Of a DNA stretch of 64,000 bases, positions 1-8,637 are shown one piece after another. Position 1 is the first letter of the stretch. Each line of letters begins with the position of its first letter. The translations under genes were made by a program, and so were the position numbers. The stretch comes from DATFJT01 sp965230755 (lineage in GTDB: Bacteria; Bacteroidota; Bacteroidia; Chitinophagales; Saprospiraceae), in the NCBI GenBank assembly GCA_965230755.1, contig CBDDLT010000004.1:124001-188000 (forward strand), written 5' to 3'. The notes under the pieces were generated by a model. That model was not told the origin of the DNA. It worked only from the letters and a program-made list of their open reading frames with translations, and did not search any database.

Positions 1-1
1 T

Positions 2-301
2 GAGAATGATATCTTTATACCCAATGCTTTTTCACCCAATGCAGATAATCACAACGATCGATTCGAACTCTACAAAAAACCTGAGATATCCGCTCACATT
101 ATGGAATATATCATCTACGATCGTTGGGGTAATCTGATTTACGCCTTAAGAGATGTAGAATTTGATCAACATGTCCATTGGTGGGATGGAGAAGTCCGGG
201 GGGCAAGCATGCAAAATGCCGTTTTCGCCTACTTCATTGAAATCCAATTTCAAGATGGAGAAATCAAGCAATATGTTGGTGACGTTAGCATTGTCAAATA
301 G
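2..301 (+). CDS. C-terminal fragment of a secreted protein with a T9SS type B (gliding motility-associated) sorting domain
   Basis: The reading frame is open from the left edge, so only the last 99 residues of a larger protein are present. They begin with the IFIPNAFSPNADNHND motif and continue with YDRWGNLIY and a WWDG motif. This is the CHU_C / gliding motility-associated C-terminal domain that sends proteins through the type IX secretion system for cell-surface attachment in Bacteroidota. The passenger domain lies outside the window, so the function of the protein cannot be told. It stops at TAG 299-301, and no convincing terminator hairpin follows before the convergent lysR-type gene. Confidence 0.9.
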   Translation, partial: ENDIFIPNAFSPNADNHNDRFELYKKPEISAHIMEYIIYDRWGNLIYALRDVEFDQHVHWWDGEVRGASMQNAVFAYFIEIQFQDGEIKQYVGDVSIVK

Positions 302-384
302 TTTTATTGATACTTCAGTTCTTTTTTTTCGAACAATATTTACTCAAAAAAACATTTCAATAAGCCGAATTAATTGCTGAAGAT

Positions 385-1275
385 TTATTGGCTGGTCGTA
401 TACCAGCTAAAATGTTTTTGTATAATATTTTTCTTGTTCTCCTTGATATAATTCAGATAAGCCGTTGTAATGGGGGAAAAATTCTTACGTCTAAGCCAAA
501 TTAGTCTCCAGTGGGTCATGATGGGTAGTCCTTTTGAAGGAATAATGTGCAACTGGTTATTAGCGAGTTCATTTTTGATTCCTATCATGGGGATAATGGA
601 ATAACCGAGCCCCGCAACAACTGCTTGTTTTACGGCTTCGTTCGAGGTCAATTCGATGCTCTTTCTTTTTTTAGGGTTACCGAAATATTGCTCCATAGCT
701 CCTCTTGTTGCCGAACCTTCTTCACGAAAAATCAAAGGCTTGTTTTCTATAATCTCAGGTGTATTTCCCACTAGGTAAAGCCTGTTTTCCACCAGTATTT
801 CCTCTTCTACATCTAAATTCTCCGGTACAACCGAAACAAATGCAAAATCAATTTCATTATTCTTCAGATTTTTCATTACGCTCGTTTTGTTGGATACATC
901 CAGGGTCAAGTCAATACCGGGATACTGGTGAATAAACTCGCTTAAGAAATAAGGAATTACGTATTTACCCGTAGAAGCCGATGAAATGCTCAGTTTACCT
1001 GTTAAAAGCCCATTGTATTCCTTGGTCTTGTATTTTAAAGCATCTGCTTCCTCCAAAATGTTTTCTGCGATTTCTGCGATAGACTTACCAAAGTCAGTCA
1101 AATGAAGCTTCTTACCCATCCGCTCAGTTAGTGGAATGTCGAATTGATTTTGAAAATTTCTAAGTTGAATGGAAAGCGCCGGCTGGGTCATATACATCCC
1201 TTCTGCAGCACGTGTTATACTCTGATGACGCGCTACTTCTAAAAAAATTTGCAGTTGATGTAAGGTGAAATTCAT
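385..1275 (-). CDS. LysR family transcriptional regulator
   Basis: This 296-residue protein has normal LysR-family length. The N-terminal winged helix-turn-helix (about residues 1-60) contains the typical QLQIFLEVARHQSITRAAE and MTQPALSIQLRNFQ segments. A periplasmic-binding-like effector domain fills about residues 90-290. Such proteins are cytoplasmic DNA-binding regulators that usually act on a divergent neighbour and respond to a small metabolite. The gene is divergent from the ORF at 1465 and, beyond it, isocitrate dehydrogenase, so the 190-bp gap 1276-1464 is the likely operator region. The effector and target are not visible from sequence. The start ATG at 1275 is well supported because the HTH begins immediately. 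Confidence 0.93.
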   Translation of the reverse strand: MNFTLHQLQIFLEVARHQSITRAAEGMYMTQPALSIQLRNFQNQFDIPLTERMGKKLHLTDFGKSIAEIAENILEEADALKYKTKEYNGLLTGKLSISSASTGKYVIPYFLSEFIHQYPGIDLTLDVSNKTSVMKNLKNNEIDFAFVSVVPENLDVEEEILVENRLYLVGNTPEIIENKPLIFREEGSATRGAMEQYFGNPKKRKSIELTSNEAVKQAVVAGLGYSIIPMIGIKNELANNQLHIIPSKGLPIMTHWRLIWLRRKNFSPITTAYLNYIKENKKNIIQKHFSWYTTSQ

Positions 1276-1464
1276 AGTAAAAATAAAATTTTGTTGATTC
1301 GATTTCGATCAGATTCATTCCTCTTGCCCAAGCTCTAATTCATTCTATCCTACAAGGACTTATCCATTGACTATCAAAGCCTTGTTGCACAACGAAAAGC
1401 CATAAAATAAATCTGTCAATCTTCTCATTCGAAAAACCATTCTACAAATAAATAAAAATTTTTT

Positions 1465-1803
1465 ATGAATAACATAAAAAACATATATTTTAATTTATGG
1501 ATCAAAGGACAGATATTTGACCTAAAATTAGAATTGATGAATACCTCGAAAAAAGTTCAGCAGATTTTAGGCAATAGTAGAATTGCGATACTGTCCAGTA
1601 GAATTTCAAAATTCTGGGGACATAGCAAAGTTCAATTAAAATCGATTTCTCCATTGTTGTATGTTCTTGCTTTCACTTCGATATGGATAGGCATGTGTTA
1701 CAGCCATGACATGTTTGTCAATGAAACGCTGGTGTGTTCATCCATCATTGTCAGCATAGCTTTTTTTAGATCGGTAGAACGAAATAACACTCATAATTCT
1801 TGA
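1465..1803 (+). CDS. Small hypothetical membrane protein
   Basis: This is an ORF of 112 residues lying between the divergent LysR gene and isocitrate dehydrogenase. I do not recognise the family. About residues 60-105 contain two short hydrophobic stretches (ISPLLYVLAFTSIWIGMCY and SSIIVSIAFF), so it may be an inner-membrane hairpin. The N-terminal part is basic and polar. An internal ATG at 1537 (MNTSKKVQ) is an alternative start giving 88 residues. The upstream DNA is very AT rich (about 1440-1470) and fits a promoter area. It ends 53 bp before the icd ATG, so it may be cotranscribed with icd. It could also be a non-coding ORF. Confidence 0.45.
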   Translation: MNNIKNIYFNLWIKGQIFDLKLELMNTSKKVQQILGNSRIAILSSRISKFWGHSKVQLKSISPLLYVLAFTSIWIGMCYSHDMFVNETLVCSSIIVSIAFFRSVERNNTHNS

Positions 1804-1856
1804 AAATATTATTAAACAAATAAAACATTCTCTTTTAACAAGTGAAAATTATTCCA

Positions 1857-3371
1857 ATGAACAGTAGTACAAATTTAAAACAAACATCGGGTGTCGATAT
1901 CCAACAAAGGGTTAAAGTAGCAGTTGCTCAAGGCGATGGCATTGGCCCTGAAATAATGCAAGCGACATTAAAAATCTTAGAAGCAGCCGGTGCTAAAATT
2001 CAGCCTGAGTTCATCGATCTGGGCGAGAAGGTTTACCTCGAAGGTAACACTGCCGGTATCGCAAAAGAGACTTGGGATGTTATAAAAAACAACAAGATCA
2101 TTTTTAAAGCACCAATTACCACACCACAAGGAAAAGGATTTAAAAGTTTGAACGTCACTCTACGTAAGTCTTTGGGATTATTTGCTAACGTAAGACCTGT
2201 TAGTGCCTTAGACCCCTTTATCACTACAGGTCACCCAAAGATGGACGTCGTTATCATCCGAGAAAATGAAGAGGATCTATATGCGGGTATAGAACACCAA
2301 CAAACTGAAGACGTCGTCCAATGCTTGAAATTGATCACTCGACCGGGTTGTGAGCGAATTATTCGATATGCCTTTGAATATGCTACCGCTTATGGAAGAA
2401 AAAAGGTGACATGTATGGTCAAGGATAATATCATGAAGTTAACCGATGGACTATTTCACCGAGTATTCAAGGAAATCGCTCAAGAGTATCCCCCCATTGA
2501 AACAGAAACACAGATTATAGATATAGGAGCGGCTAGATTAGCGGCACATCCGGAACGGTACGACGTAGTAGTTACTTCAAACCTTTATGGTGATATTATC
2601 TCTGATATCGTAGCCGAGATCGCGGGATCTGTAGGGCTTGCCGGGTCGGCCAATATCGGCAAAGAAATTGCCATGTTCGAGGCCATTCACGGTTCAGCTC
2701 CTGATATTGCAGGAAGAAACATGGCCAATCCGTCAGGACTAATTAATGCCGCCGTGATGATGCTTGCCCACATTGGACAAACAGAAATTGCAGACAAGGT
2801 GAAAAATGCATGGCTCAAAACCATCGAAGATGGCATCCACACTGCGGATATTTATCAGGAGGGATGGAGCAAAAGTAAAGTCACTACTTCTGAATTTGCT
2901 AAAGCCCTAATAAAGAGACTGGGATCTAAGCCCAACACTTTGAATTCGAGCCAACTTACAGGAAGTAAGAGAACTATTGATATCAAGGAATACCAGAGAC
3001 CAGTATCCAAGAAAACCTTGGTAGGAATAGATGTTTTTATTGATTGGCAAGGTTCAGATCCTGAAATCATCGGCAATGAGCTTTCCGACTTGAATAATAA
3101 GGGCATGAAACTAAAAATGATCACCAATAGAGGAGTCAAAGTCTATCCCGAGGGCCAGGAATATACCTATTGCACTGATCACTGGAGATGTCGTTTTGTA
3201 GCCTCAGAATCCGACACTAAATCTTCCGTACCCGATTATCGAGAGATTACCGCAGAGCGATTATTGCATCTTTTGAGTGATTTAAATCAAGCTGGTTTTG
3301 ACATGATCAAAACGGAGAACCTGTACGAATTCGATGGGAAAAGAGGATTCTCCTTAGGTCAAGGTGAATAA
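1857..3371 (+). CDS. icd: NADP-dependent isocitrate dehydrogenase
   Basis: The protein oxidatively decarboxylates isocitrate to 2-oxoglutarate in the TCA cycle. The N-terminal two thirds are the isocitrate/isopropylmalate dehydrogenase fold. It contains GDGIGPEI near the start, the substrate region LNVTLRKSLGLFANVRP, VIIRENEEDLYAGIEH, the metal-binding YGDIISDIVAEIAG and the cofactor loop HGSAPDIAGRNMANPSG. About 130 C-terminal residues form the extra domain seen in the longer IDH subclass found in Thermus, Rickettsia and Bacteroidota, which explains the roughly 504-residue length. I chose ATG 1857. A GTG at 1842 in frame would add five residues. Confidence 0.95.
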   Translation: MNSSTNLKQTSGVDIQQRVKVAVAQGDGIGPEIMQATLKILEAAGAKIQPEFIDLGEKVYLEGNTAGIAKETWDVIKNNKIIFKAPITTPQGKGFKSLNVTLRKSLGLFANVRPVSALDPFITTGHPKMDVVIIRENEEDLYAGIEHQQTEDVVQCLKLITRPGCERIIRYAFEYATAYGRKKVTCMVKDNIMKLTDGLFHRVFKEIAQEYPPIETETQIIDIGAARLAAHPERYDVVVTSNLYGDIISDIVAEIAGSVGLAGSANIGKEIAMFEAIHGSAPDIAGRNMANPSGLINAAVMMLAHIGQTEIADKVKNAWLKTIEDGIHTADIYQEGWSKSKVTTSEFAKALIKRLGSKPNTLNSSQLTGSKRTIDIKEYQRPVSKKTLVGIDVFIDWQGSDPEIIGNELSDLNNKGMKLKMITNRGVKVYPEGQEYTYCTDHWRCRFVASESDTKSSVPDYREITAERLLHLLSDLNQAGFDMIKTENLYEFDGKRGFSLGQGE

Positions 3372-3424
3372 GATAAGTTAACGAACTACTACATATTTTA
3401 TAAATTCTATTAAATCAATAAATT

Positions 3425-3685
3425 ATGATAATTTCTGTTTCTAACACGATTACACACAGAGCATCCTGCGCAAAATCAAAGTTCCAGACAAAGGAGCTGG
3501 AGAAAACAGTAATGGATAGCCTCGAAAAGCTTGGTTTTTCATCTGATGACGTAAGATGGAATAATCAAGGATATTTGGAGATTGTAAATCCCAATGATCT
3601 TAAACTGCATACTTTGATGCTGCAGATGGAGAGTCTGGGATTAGACTTGAGAATGACGAAGCAAACACTCATCGAAGTTTGCTAA
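3425..3685 (+). CDS. Small conserved-looking hypothetical protein
   Basis: This 86-residue ORF starts 53 bp after icd on the same strand and precedes a strong terminator, so it is probably the last gene of the icd transcript. No family is recognised. The sequence is soluble and mixed alpha/beta in character, with QTKELEKTVMDSLEKLGFSSDD and DLRMTKQTLIEVC near the ends. There is no signal peptide or membrane segment. Its position and its ATG after an AT-rich spacer support coding. Function is unknown. Confidence 0.6.
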   Translation: MIISVSNTITHRASCAKSKFQTKELEKTVMDSLEKLGFSSDDVRWNNQGYLEIVNPNDLKLHTLMLQMESLGLDLRMTKQTLIEVC

Positions 3686-3989
3686 ACATAAAGTTCACTT
3701 TTTTTCAGTATATATTTTTATTATAACATCCAGTTTTGGCGGTCTAACGTGATTGTTAAAACCAAACTAAAGAAGTCGCACTGTCCCTATTGCGGCTTCT
3801 TTTTCTTTCATTAATTAGTACTACTCTCTATTCCAAGGTCGTTTTATCACATATCTCCCTTGAAAAAAGCGATCTTGAAAAATATTTACTATTATCTTTC
3901 AACAATTCTTCCAAATAATGATTCGTTACCTTGGAGACCCAAAACTTACCTGCGTTTTATTAAGTTAATTCTAAGTCGACACTTTGGAA
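3686..3989. other. Intergenic region with one terminator
   Basis: About 300 bp without a gene. It holds the factor-independent terminator at 3769-3808. The rest (3809-3989) is AT-rich sequence that presumably carries the promoter of the thioredoxin-like lipoprotein pair, although no clear TAnnTTTG box is seen. Confidence 0.6.
3769..3808 (+). terminator. Intrinsic terminator after the icd transcript
   Basis: A 12-bp stem pairs AAAGAAGTCGCA (3769-3780) with TGCGGCTTCTTT (3791-3802), with one G-T pair and a 10-nt loop. The run TTTCTTT follows. It lies 84 bp after the 86-residue ORF and ends the icd transcription unit. Confidence 0.85.
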
Positions 3990-4511
3990 ATGAATTTTAA
4001 AGGAAAACTTTTCTGGGTTCTAGTTCTAAACATATTTCTTTTTACCGGCTGCAAATCACAATACTCGGAATTATCCAAACCACAATCAGATGTTCCGGAA
4101 ATAGCGCATGAAGAACTTTTTGAGAAAATAAGCTCAGATGAAAATACACTATATGTGGTCAATTTTTGGGCTACCTGGTGCAAACCATGTATAGAAGAAT
4201 TACCAGAATTTATGAATGTCAATCATCACTTCGCCGACAATCAAAATTTTAAAATGTACTTGATTTCTATGGATTTTGCCAGAAAAAAGGATTCTTTGGT
4301 TATCCCTTTCCTTCAAGAGAACGATATCAGGGCTGAAGTGCTTTTACTAGATGATAACAAACGAATGAATACATGGATTCCCCTAATAGATGAAGAATGG
4401 AGCGGAGCTATTCCTGCTACCCTCATGTATAAAAATGGTCAAAGTGTCCACTTCACAGAAGGGAAAATGACAGAAAACGAATTAATCACAATTATCAATA
4501 AAAACTTGTAA
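3990..4511 (+). CDS. TlpA-like thioredoxin-fold lipoprotein
   Basis: This 173-residue protein begins with a lipoprotein signal (VLVLNIFLFTGC, lipobox Cys at about residue 21), so it is probably anchored in the cell envelope. The thioredoxin fold follows, with VVNFWATWCKPCIEELPEF carrying the redox CxxC (Cys-Lys-Pro-Cys) and an IPATLMYKNG segment with the cis-proline. Proteins of this type reduce or exchange disulfides in the periplasm. It is one base from the next thioredoxin-like gene, so the two are almost certainly cotranscribed. The upstream TTG at 3984 is a less likely start than ATG 3990. Confidence 0.88.
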   Translation: MNFKGKLFWVLVLNIFLFTGCKSQYSELSKPQSDVPEIAHEELFEKISSDENTLYVVNFWATWCKPCIEELPEFMNVNHHFADNQNFKMYLISMDFARKKDSLVIPFLQENDIRAEVLLLDDNKRMNTWIPLIDEEWSGAIPATLMYKNGQSVHFTEGKMTENELITIINKNL

Positions 4512-4512
4512 T

Positions 4513-5190
4513 ATGAAAAATCTCTTAATTCCAGTTATTCTAGGTTTATTGCTCGTTGGTTGTACCGATGCAGTAGGAAAAAGCGATAAACCTGCAACGG
4601 AAAAAGAAAAAGTAGAATCGAAGGAAGCTAAATCCGATAACGCGGCTATAGGATATGAAATTGGTGACGAAGCCACTGATTTTAGCCTTATGAATGTTGA
4701 CGGAAATATGGTATCTCTGGAGGACTATCCAGATGCCAAAGGGTTTATTATAATCTTTACTTGTAACCATTGCCCATATTCAGTAGCATATGAGGATAGA
4801 ATTATTGCTTTGAATACTGCTTTCGAAGAAAAAGGATATCCCGTAATTGCAATTAACCCCAATGATCCAGCAGTTAAACCCGGGGATAGTTATGAGAATA
4901 TGCAGAAAAGAGCAGAGGAAAAGGGCTTTAATTTCCCTTACTTATTTGATGAAGGACAAAAAATATATCCTCAATACGGAGCTACAAGAACTCCTCATAC
5001 TTTCATCTTAAATAAAGAAGAGGGCAAAAATATCGTGAGGTACATAGGAGCTATTGACAACAATCATGCGGACGCAAGCGATATTGATGAGTATTATGTA
5101 AGCGATGCTGTCAATGCTTTGATCAACGGAGAGAATGTTTCACCAGAGATAACAAAAGCTATTGGCTGTACTATTAAGGTGAAAAAATAA
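4513..5190 (+). CDS. Thioredoxin/redoxin family lipoprotein
   Basis: This 225-residue protein has a lipoprotein signal (LIPVILGLLLVGC) followed by a charged Lys/Glu-rich linker (about residues 20-45) and a redoxin/AhpC-TSA-like thioredoxin domain. The active motif is FTCNHCPYSVAYEDR, so the CxxC is Cys-Asn-His-Cys, typical of a Bacteroidota thioredoxin subfamily. The cis-proline region is ATRTPHTFILN. It probably acts at the membrane in the periplasm as a thiol-disulfide oxidoreductase together with the preceding TlpA-like protein. A bidirectional hairpin follows at 5224-5270. Confidence 0.88.
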   Translation: MKNLLIPVILGLLLVGCTDAVGKSDKPATEKEKVESKEAKSDNAAIGYEIGDEATDFSLMNVDGNMVSLEDYPDAKGFIIIFTCNHCPYSVAYEDRIIALNTAFEEKGYPVIAINPNDPAVKPGDSYENMQKRAEEKGFNFPYLFDEGQKIYPQYGATRTPHTFILNKEEGKNIVRYIGAIDNNHADASDIDEYYVSDAVNALINGENVSPEITKAIGCTIKVKK

Positions 5191-5223
5191 GTTCCGACAG
5201 GAGAATATTGAATTGATAAACAT

Positions 5224-5270
5224 AAAATACCTTTCAACAGTGATTTTCAAATGTTAAAAGGTATTTTTTT
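5224..5270. terminator. Bidirectional terminator hairpin
   Basis: AAAATACCTTTCAACA (5224-5239) pairs with TGTTAAAAGGTATTTT (5252-5267), with a single mismatch and a 12-nt loop, and a T-run follows. It sits between the convergent thioredoxin-like and SRPBCC genes. The A-rich left arm gives a U-tract in the other direction as well, so it can serve both. Confidence 0.85.
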
Positions 5271-5302
5271 ATAGTTACCCAGAACTCTATAATCGGAAAG
5301 AA

Positions 5303-5917
5303 TCAATTGGCGTCATCTTCCACTGTTGCTTCAGAATCCTCCATCATCTCTTCTTCCGGAGCCGGAGGAGGAGGATAGTAATCGGTGATATTTTCCTCGA
5401 TGACTCTCTTTAAGGCTTCAACATTTTTCACTTCTTGAGCATGGAAAGTATTGCCTACCATGTTCATCAATGCAAACATGGATCTCAACATCATACTTTT
5501 TCCTTTCGCTTTGGAATCTGTTTTAATCTTAGTTTTTCCATCTTCTTCGGAAAAATGTATGGTTTGATCAAATACCATTACATCGCTGTCAAAATTCATA
5601 CTGAAGTGGTCAAAATCTTCCTTGGATACAACTGTTTCGGTCATTTCAAAATCTTCCTGACCGTCACCCGGATTGACCACTACCTTGTACTTGCTACCTA
5701 CTTCTCCACTTTCTCCACTGATCAAATCAATACTTTTAAAACCCTCCAACCATTGATCCAATTTGGAAACATCCTGATGCACCGCCCAAGCTTCTTTGAT
5801 TGGTTTATTTACAGTAACCTCATGACCGTAGTTCACGGAAGGTTGGATAAATCCCAAGGCAAGAAACAGGAGCGCCAGAATAAGAATGGAATAAAGGATG
5901 TATTTCAAAATTTTCAT
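5303..5917 (-). CDS. SRPBCC (START-like) domain protein with N-terminal membrane anchor
   Basis: This 204-residue protein starts with one hydrophobic helix (ILKYILYSILILALLFLALGF, about residues 3-23), which may be a signal anchor. A polyketide cyclase/START-like SRPBCC domain spans about residues 30-170 (VNKPIKEAWAVHQDVSKLDQ, then GSKYKVVV). The C-terminus is acidic and proline rich (PPPPAPEEEMM). Proteins of this superfamily bind hydrophobic ligands in a deep pocket. The ligand is unknown. It stands alone, convergent with the thioredoxin-like pair and divergent from the AraC gene. Confidence 0.85.
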   Translation of the reverse strand: MKILKYILYSILILALLFLALGFIQPSVNYGHEVTVNKPIKEAWAVHQDVSKLDQWLEGFKSIDLISGESGEVGSKYKVVVNPGDGQEDFEMTETVVSKEDFDHFSMNFDSDVMVFDQTIHFSEEDGKTKIKTDSKAKGKSMMLRSMFALMNMVGNTFHAQEVKNVEALKRVIEENITDYYPPPPAPEEEMMEDSEATVEDDAN

Positions 5918-6112
5918 CTGTATTTAGTTTATTTATAAAATGAACACCCTAAAATAGCTGAAAAAGACTAATTTATGAACTAATGGGGATGATTTGATCC
6001 GTGTTGGATAAATTTCTTGTCTTTGAGGTTTCTCAAAGCTTATGCGAAGCAAGAAGTACTTAATTCCTATTTTTGGTATATCCATTGATCGAATGGATTT
6101 ATCCAGGAAAAG

Positions 6113-6988
6113 ATGAGCGAACAACTGACCAAGGTAAAATTTCAAAACCAAATCAACCCCGGCTCTTCATTTGATTTGATTAAACTCGAAGAACTCTTGA
6201 ATCGAACGACGCTAGATCACAATCCTGAGCAATTGCACAAAGTGGACTTTTTCATTCTTTTCTTCGTAGTGGATGGGCAGGGCTACCATACTGTTGATTT
6301 TACAGATTACAAATACGAGAAAGGAACACTGTTAACCATTCGAAAAGACCAGATCCACAAATTTTTTAGAGGTGGAAGTCAAAAGGGGTATTTGCTCCTA
6401 TTTACAGATGAATTTTTGGTGAGTTATCTCGAAAAATTAGAAGCTCAGAAATCATTGCAGTTATTCAATGAGCTTTTAGGTGATCCGAAAATACAGTTGG
6501 ATGAGACGGAATTTCAAGAGGTAAGAAGTATCATAGAACGCATGGACAAAGAATACTTCGAAGTATATGACGATTATTCGCTCAGCCTTATCCGAAGTGA
6601 ACTGCACATTCTAGTCACAAAACTCTACAGAATCAAAACCCAAAAGAATCAAATGATCTCCGATAAAAAATACCTAAAAGAATTCATTGAGTTTCAGGAG
6701 CTCGTGGAGAAAAATGCCAACAAGACTATGAGAGTAAACGATTACGCCAGAATGATGGTGGTAAGCACAAAAACATTGAATACCATTTCGAAAAGTATCG
6801 TAAACAAAACCGCTAAGGAATTCATCGATGACATTTGTGTCAAACAAATCAAAAGGTTACTGATCAACACTACCCTTTCGATCAAAGAAATTGCCTACAC
6901 ATCTGGCTTTGAAGAAACGACCAATTTTTACAAATACTTCAAGCATCGTGTCGGCATGACACCAGAACAGTTTAGAGCAGCTTTTTAG
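6113..6988 (+). CDS. AraC family transcriptional regulator
   Basis: This 291-residue protein has the usual two-part build. About residues 30-110 form a cupin-like sensor (DFFILFFVVDGQGYHTVDF, RKDQIHKFF). The C-terminal 100 residues carry the double helix-turn-helix of AraC/XylS proteins, including LSIKEIAYTSGFEETTNFYK and the ending YFKHRVGMTPEQFRA. It is a cytoplasmic DNA-binding regulator. The SnoaL-type lipoprotein gene begins 101 bp downstream and is a plausible but unproven target. The inducer is not evident. Confidence 0.92.
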   Translation: MSEQLTKVKFQNQINPGSSFDLIKLEELLNRTTLDHNPEQLHKVDFFILFFVVDGQGYHTVDFTDYKYEKGTLLTIRKDQIHKFFRGGSQKGYLLLFTDEFLVSYLEKLEAQKSLQLFNELLGDPKIQLDETEFQEVRSIIERMDKEYFEVYDDYSLSLIRSELHILVTKLYRIKTQKNQMISDKKYLKEFIEFQELVEKNANKTMRVNDYARMMVVSTKTLNTISKSIVNKTAKEFIDDICVKQIKRLLINTTLSIKEIAYTSGFEETTNFYKYFKHRVGMTPEQFRAAF

Positions 6989-7089
6989 CTGATTTTCCCA
7001 TTTTTACAGTCATAAGTCCTTTTTGGATATTTTATTTACTTCCTCTTGCCTGCATCTTTGTATCAACATTTTGAACAAAAATTATAACA

Positions 7090-7977
7090 ATGAAATCGAT
7101 ATCTTTTTATGGCTTTTTATTACTGGCCTTTGTTTTTAGTAGCTGTACTAATCAAGGAGCGAGCGAAGCCAACGACAATGAAAATTCTTCATCTAAACAA
7201 TCAGAAACTATGGAACTAAGTAACAAGGAAAAAGCTGTTGCATTATTAAGCAGCTTCAACACAGGAGATCAAACCCCGGTATCTTACATTAATCCTGAAA
7301 AGTACATTCAGCATAATTTGAGTGTAGGTGACGGACTCGCCGGATTTGGAGAAGTTGTTAAAAATGCCCCACCACAAGGTTTTAAAGCCAATGTGATTAG
7401 AGCATTTCAGGATGGTGACTATGTCTTCACACATACCGAATACGACTTTTTCGGACCAAAAGCGGGATTTGATGTCTTCAAATTTGAAAATGGTAAAATC
7501 GTAGAGCACTGGGACAATCTTTCAGAAATAACTCCCCCAAATCCAAGTGGTAGAACACAATTCGACGGAACAACAGATATTACAGACAAAGAAAAAACAG
7601 CGGATAACAAAAAATTGGTAGAAGGCCTTATCAATGATATATTCTTGAATGGACAATTCGATAAATTGACCAGCTACATCAACCCGGAAAAGTATATCCA
7701 GCACAACTCAGCTGTAGCTGATGGGCTAGATGGCTTAGATGCAGCGCTAAAGTATTTTGCAGAAAATGGATTGGTAATGGAGTATCACAAACTGCATAAA
7801 GTATTGGGAGAAGGCAATTTCGTATTGACGATGAGCGAAGGGAAATTCGGTAAAGGAGATCATGTCGCATTTTATGATTTATTCCGCATAGAAAACGGAC
7901 TTATTGTAGAGCACTGGGATATCATCCAACCCATCCCTGCTGAATCAGAATGGAAGAATTCGAACGGAAAGTTCTAA
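7090..7977 (+). CDS. Lipoprotein with two tandem SnoaL-like (NTF2-fold) domains
   Basis: This 295-residue protein has a lipoprotein signal (FLLLAFVFSSC) and a polar linker, then two copies of a SnoaL-like NTF2-fold domain. Each copy carries the same SYINPEKYIQHN segment (about residues 59-70 and 195-206) and ends with a G-x-I-V-E-H-W-D segment. SnoaL-like proteins include small cyclases and isomerases as well as non-catalytic binding proteins, so the activity cannot be assigned. The two halves clearly arose by internal duplication. The gene is followed by a strong terminator. Confidence 0.85.
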   Translation: MKSISFYGFLLLAFVFSSCTNQGASEANDNENSSSKQSETMELSNKEKAVALLSSFNTGDQTPVSYINPEKYIQHNLSVGDGLAGFGEVVKNAPPQGFKANVIRAFQDGDYVFTHTEYDFFGPKAGFDVFKFENGKIVEHWDNLSEITPPNPSGRTQFDGTTDITDKEKTADNKKLVEGLINDIFLNGQFDKLTSYINPEKYIQHNSAVADGLDGLDAALKYFAENGLVMEYHKLHKVLGEGNFVLTMSEGKFGKGDHVAFYDLFRIENGLIVEHWDIIQPIPAESEWKNSNGKF

Positions 7978-8008
7978 TGGAAAAAATAATATCATAATCT
8001 TAACTTTG

Positions 8009-8040
8009 AAAGACCACTCCGTAAAGAGTGGTCTTTTTAT
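8009..8040 (+). terminator. Intrinsic terminator
   Basis: A perfect 11-bp stem, AAAGACCACTC (8009-8019) with GAGTGGTCTTT (8026-8036), has a 6-nt loop CGTAAA and ends in a T-rich tract. It terminates the SnoaL-type lipoprotein gene. It also lies inside an in-frame upstream extension of the GNAT ORF, which argues for the later ATG start of that gene. Confidence 0.92.
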
Positions 8041-8065
8041 TTTAGAGTCAGACGAGAAGCATGGT

Positions 8066-8596
8066 ATGAAAGTATTTGTAGAAACTGAAAGATTAATACT
8101 TAGGGAAATAATAATAGAAGATGTTCCGGATTTTTTCGAATTGGATTCGGATCCGGAGGTTCACCGTTATTTGGGGAACAAACCCGTAACGACTATAGAA
8201 CAATCTGAAAAAGCAGTCAATGGTATACTCAATCAGTACCGAGAAAATGGAGTTGGTCGTTGGGCTATCGTAGACAAAAACACCAATGAGTTTCTCGGTT
8301 GGTCAGGTCTCAAATACGAGCAAGTACTGAGAAAAGAATTCAATTATTACGATCTCGGTTATCGACTGAAGAAAAAACACTGGGGAAAAGGGATAGCCAC
8401 CGAAGCAGCTATAGCATCCTTGGATTATGGTTTCAAAAACATGGCACTTGAAGAAATTTGTGCCGCCGCTGACGTCGACAATGGAGCCTCCAACGCTATC
8501 CTGAAAAAACTGGGAATGGCCTTCACGGAGACCTTCGTCTTTGAAGGTACAGAGTGCAACTGGTATGTCTTAAGGAAATCAGATTTGCGAAAATAG
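8066..8596 (+). CDS. GNAT family N-acetyltransferase (RimJ/RimL type)
   Basis: This 176-residue protein begins VFVETERLILREIIIEDVPDFF, the standard opening of the RimJ/RimL-like GNAT group. It contains the acetyl-CoA binding segment (GYRLKKKHWGKGIATEA) and the closing ASNAILKKLGM motif. Such enzymes transfer an acetyl group from acetyl-CoA to an amine, often a ribosomal protein N-terminus or a small metabolite. The substrate is unknown. ATG 8066 was chosen because the longer frame would run through the terminator at 8009-8040. Confidence 0.9.
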   Translation: MKVFVETERLILREIIIEDVPDFFELDSDPEVHRYLGNKPVTTIEQSEKAVNGILNQYRENGVGRWAIVDKNTNEFLGWSGLKYEQVLRKEFNYYDLGYRLKKKHWGKGIATEAAIASLDYGFKNMALEEICAAADVDNGASNAILKKLGMAFTETFVFEGTECNWYVLRKSDLRK

Positions 8597-8637
8597 ATCA
8601 TTACCAAAAAATTGAAAAAGGCAGGATATATGACGAA

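Noticed and set aside
391..409. Hairpin GGCTGGTCGTATACCAGCT near the 3' end of the LysR gene
   Set aside because: It lies inside the coding region, has only a 6-bp core and no T-run, so it is probably not a terminator.
8006..8065. Upstream in-frame extension of the GNAT gene
   Set aside because: It runs through a strong terminator hairpin and does not match the family, so ATG 8066 is the start.
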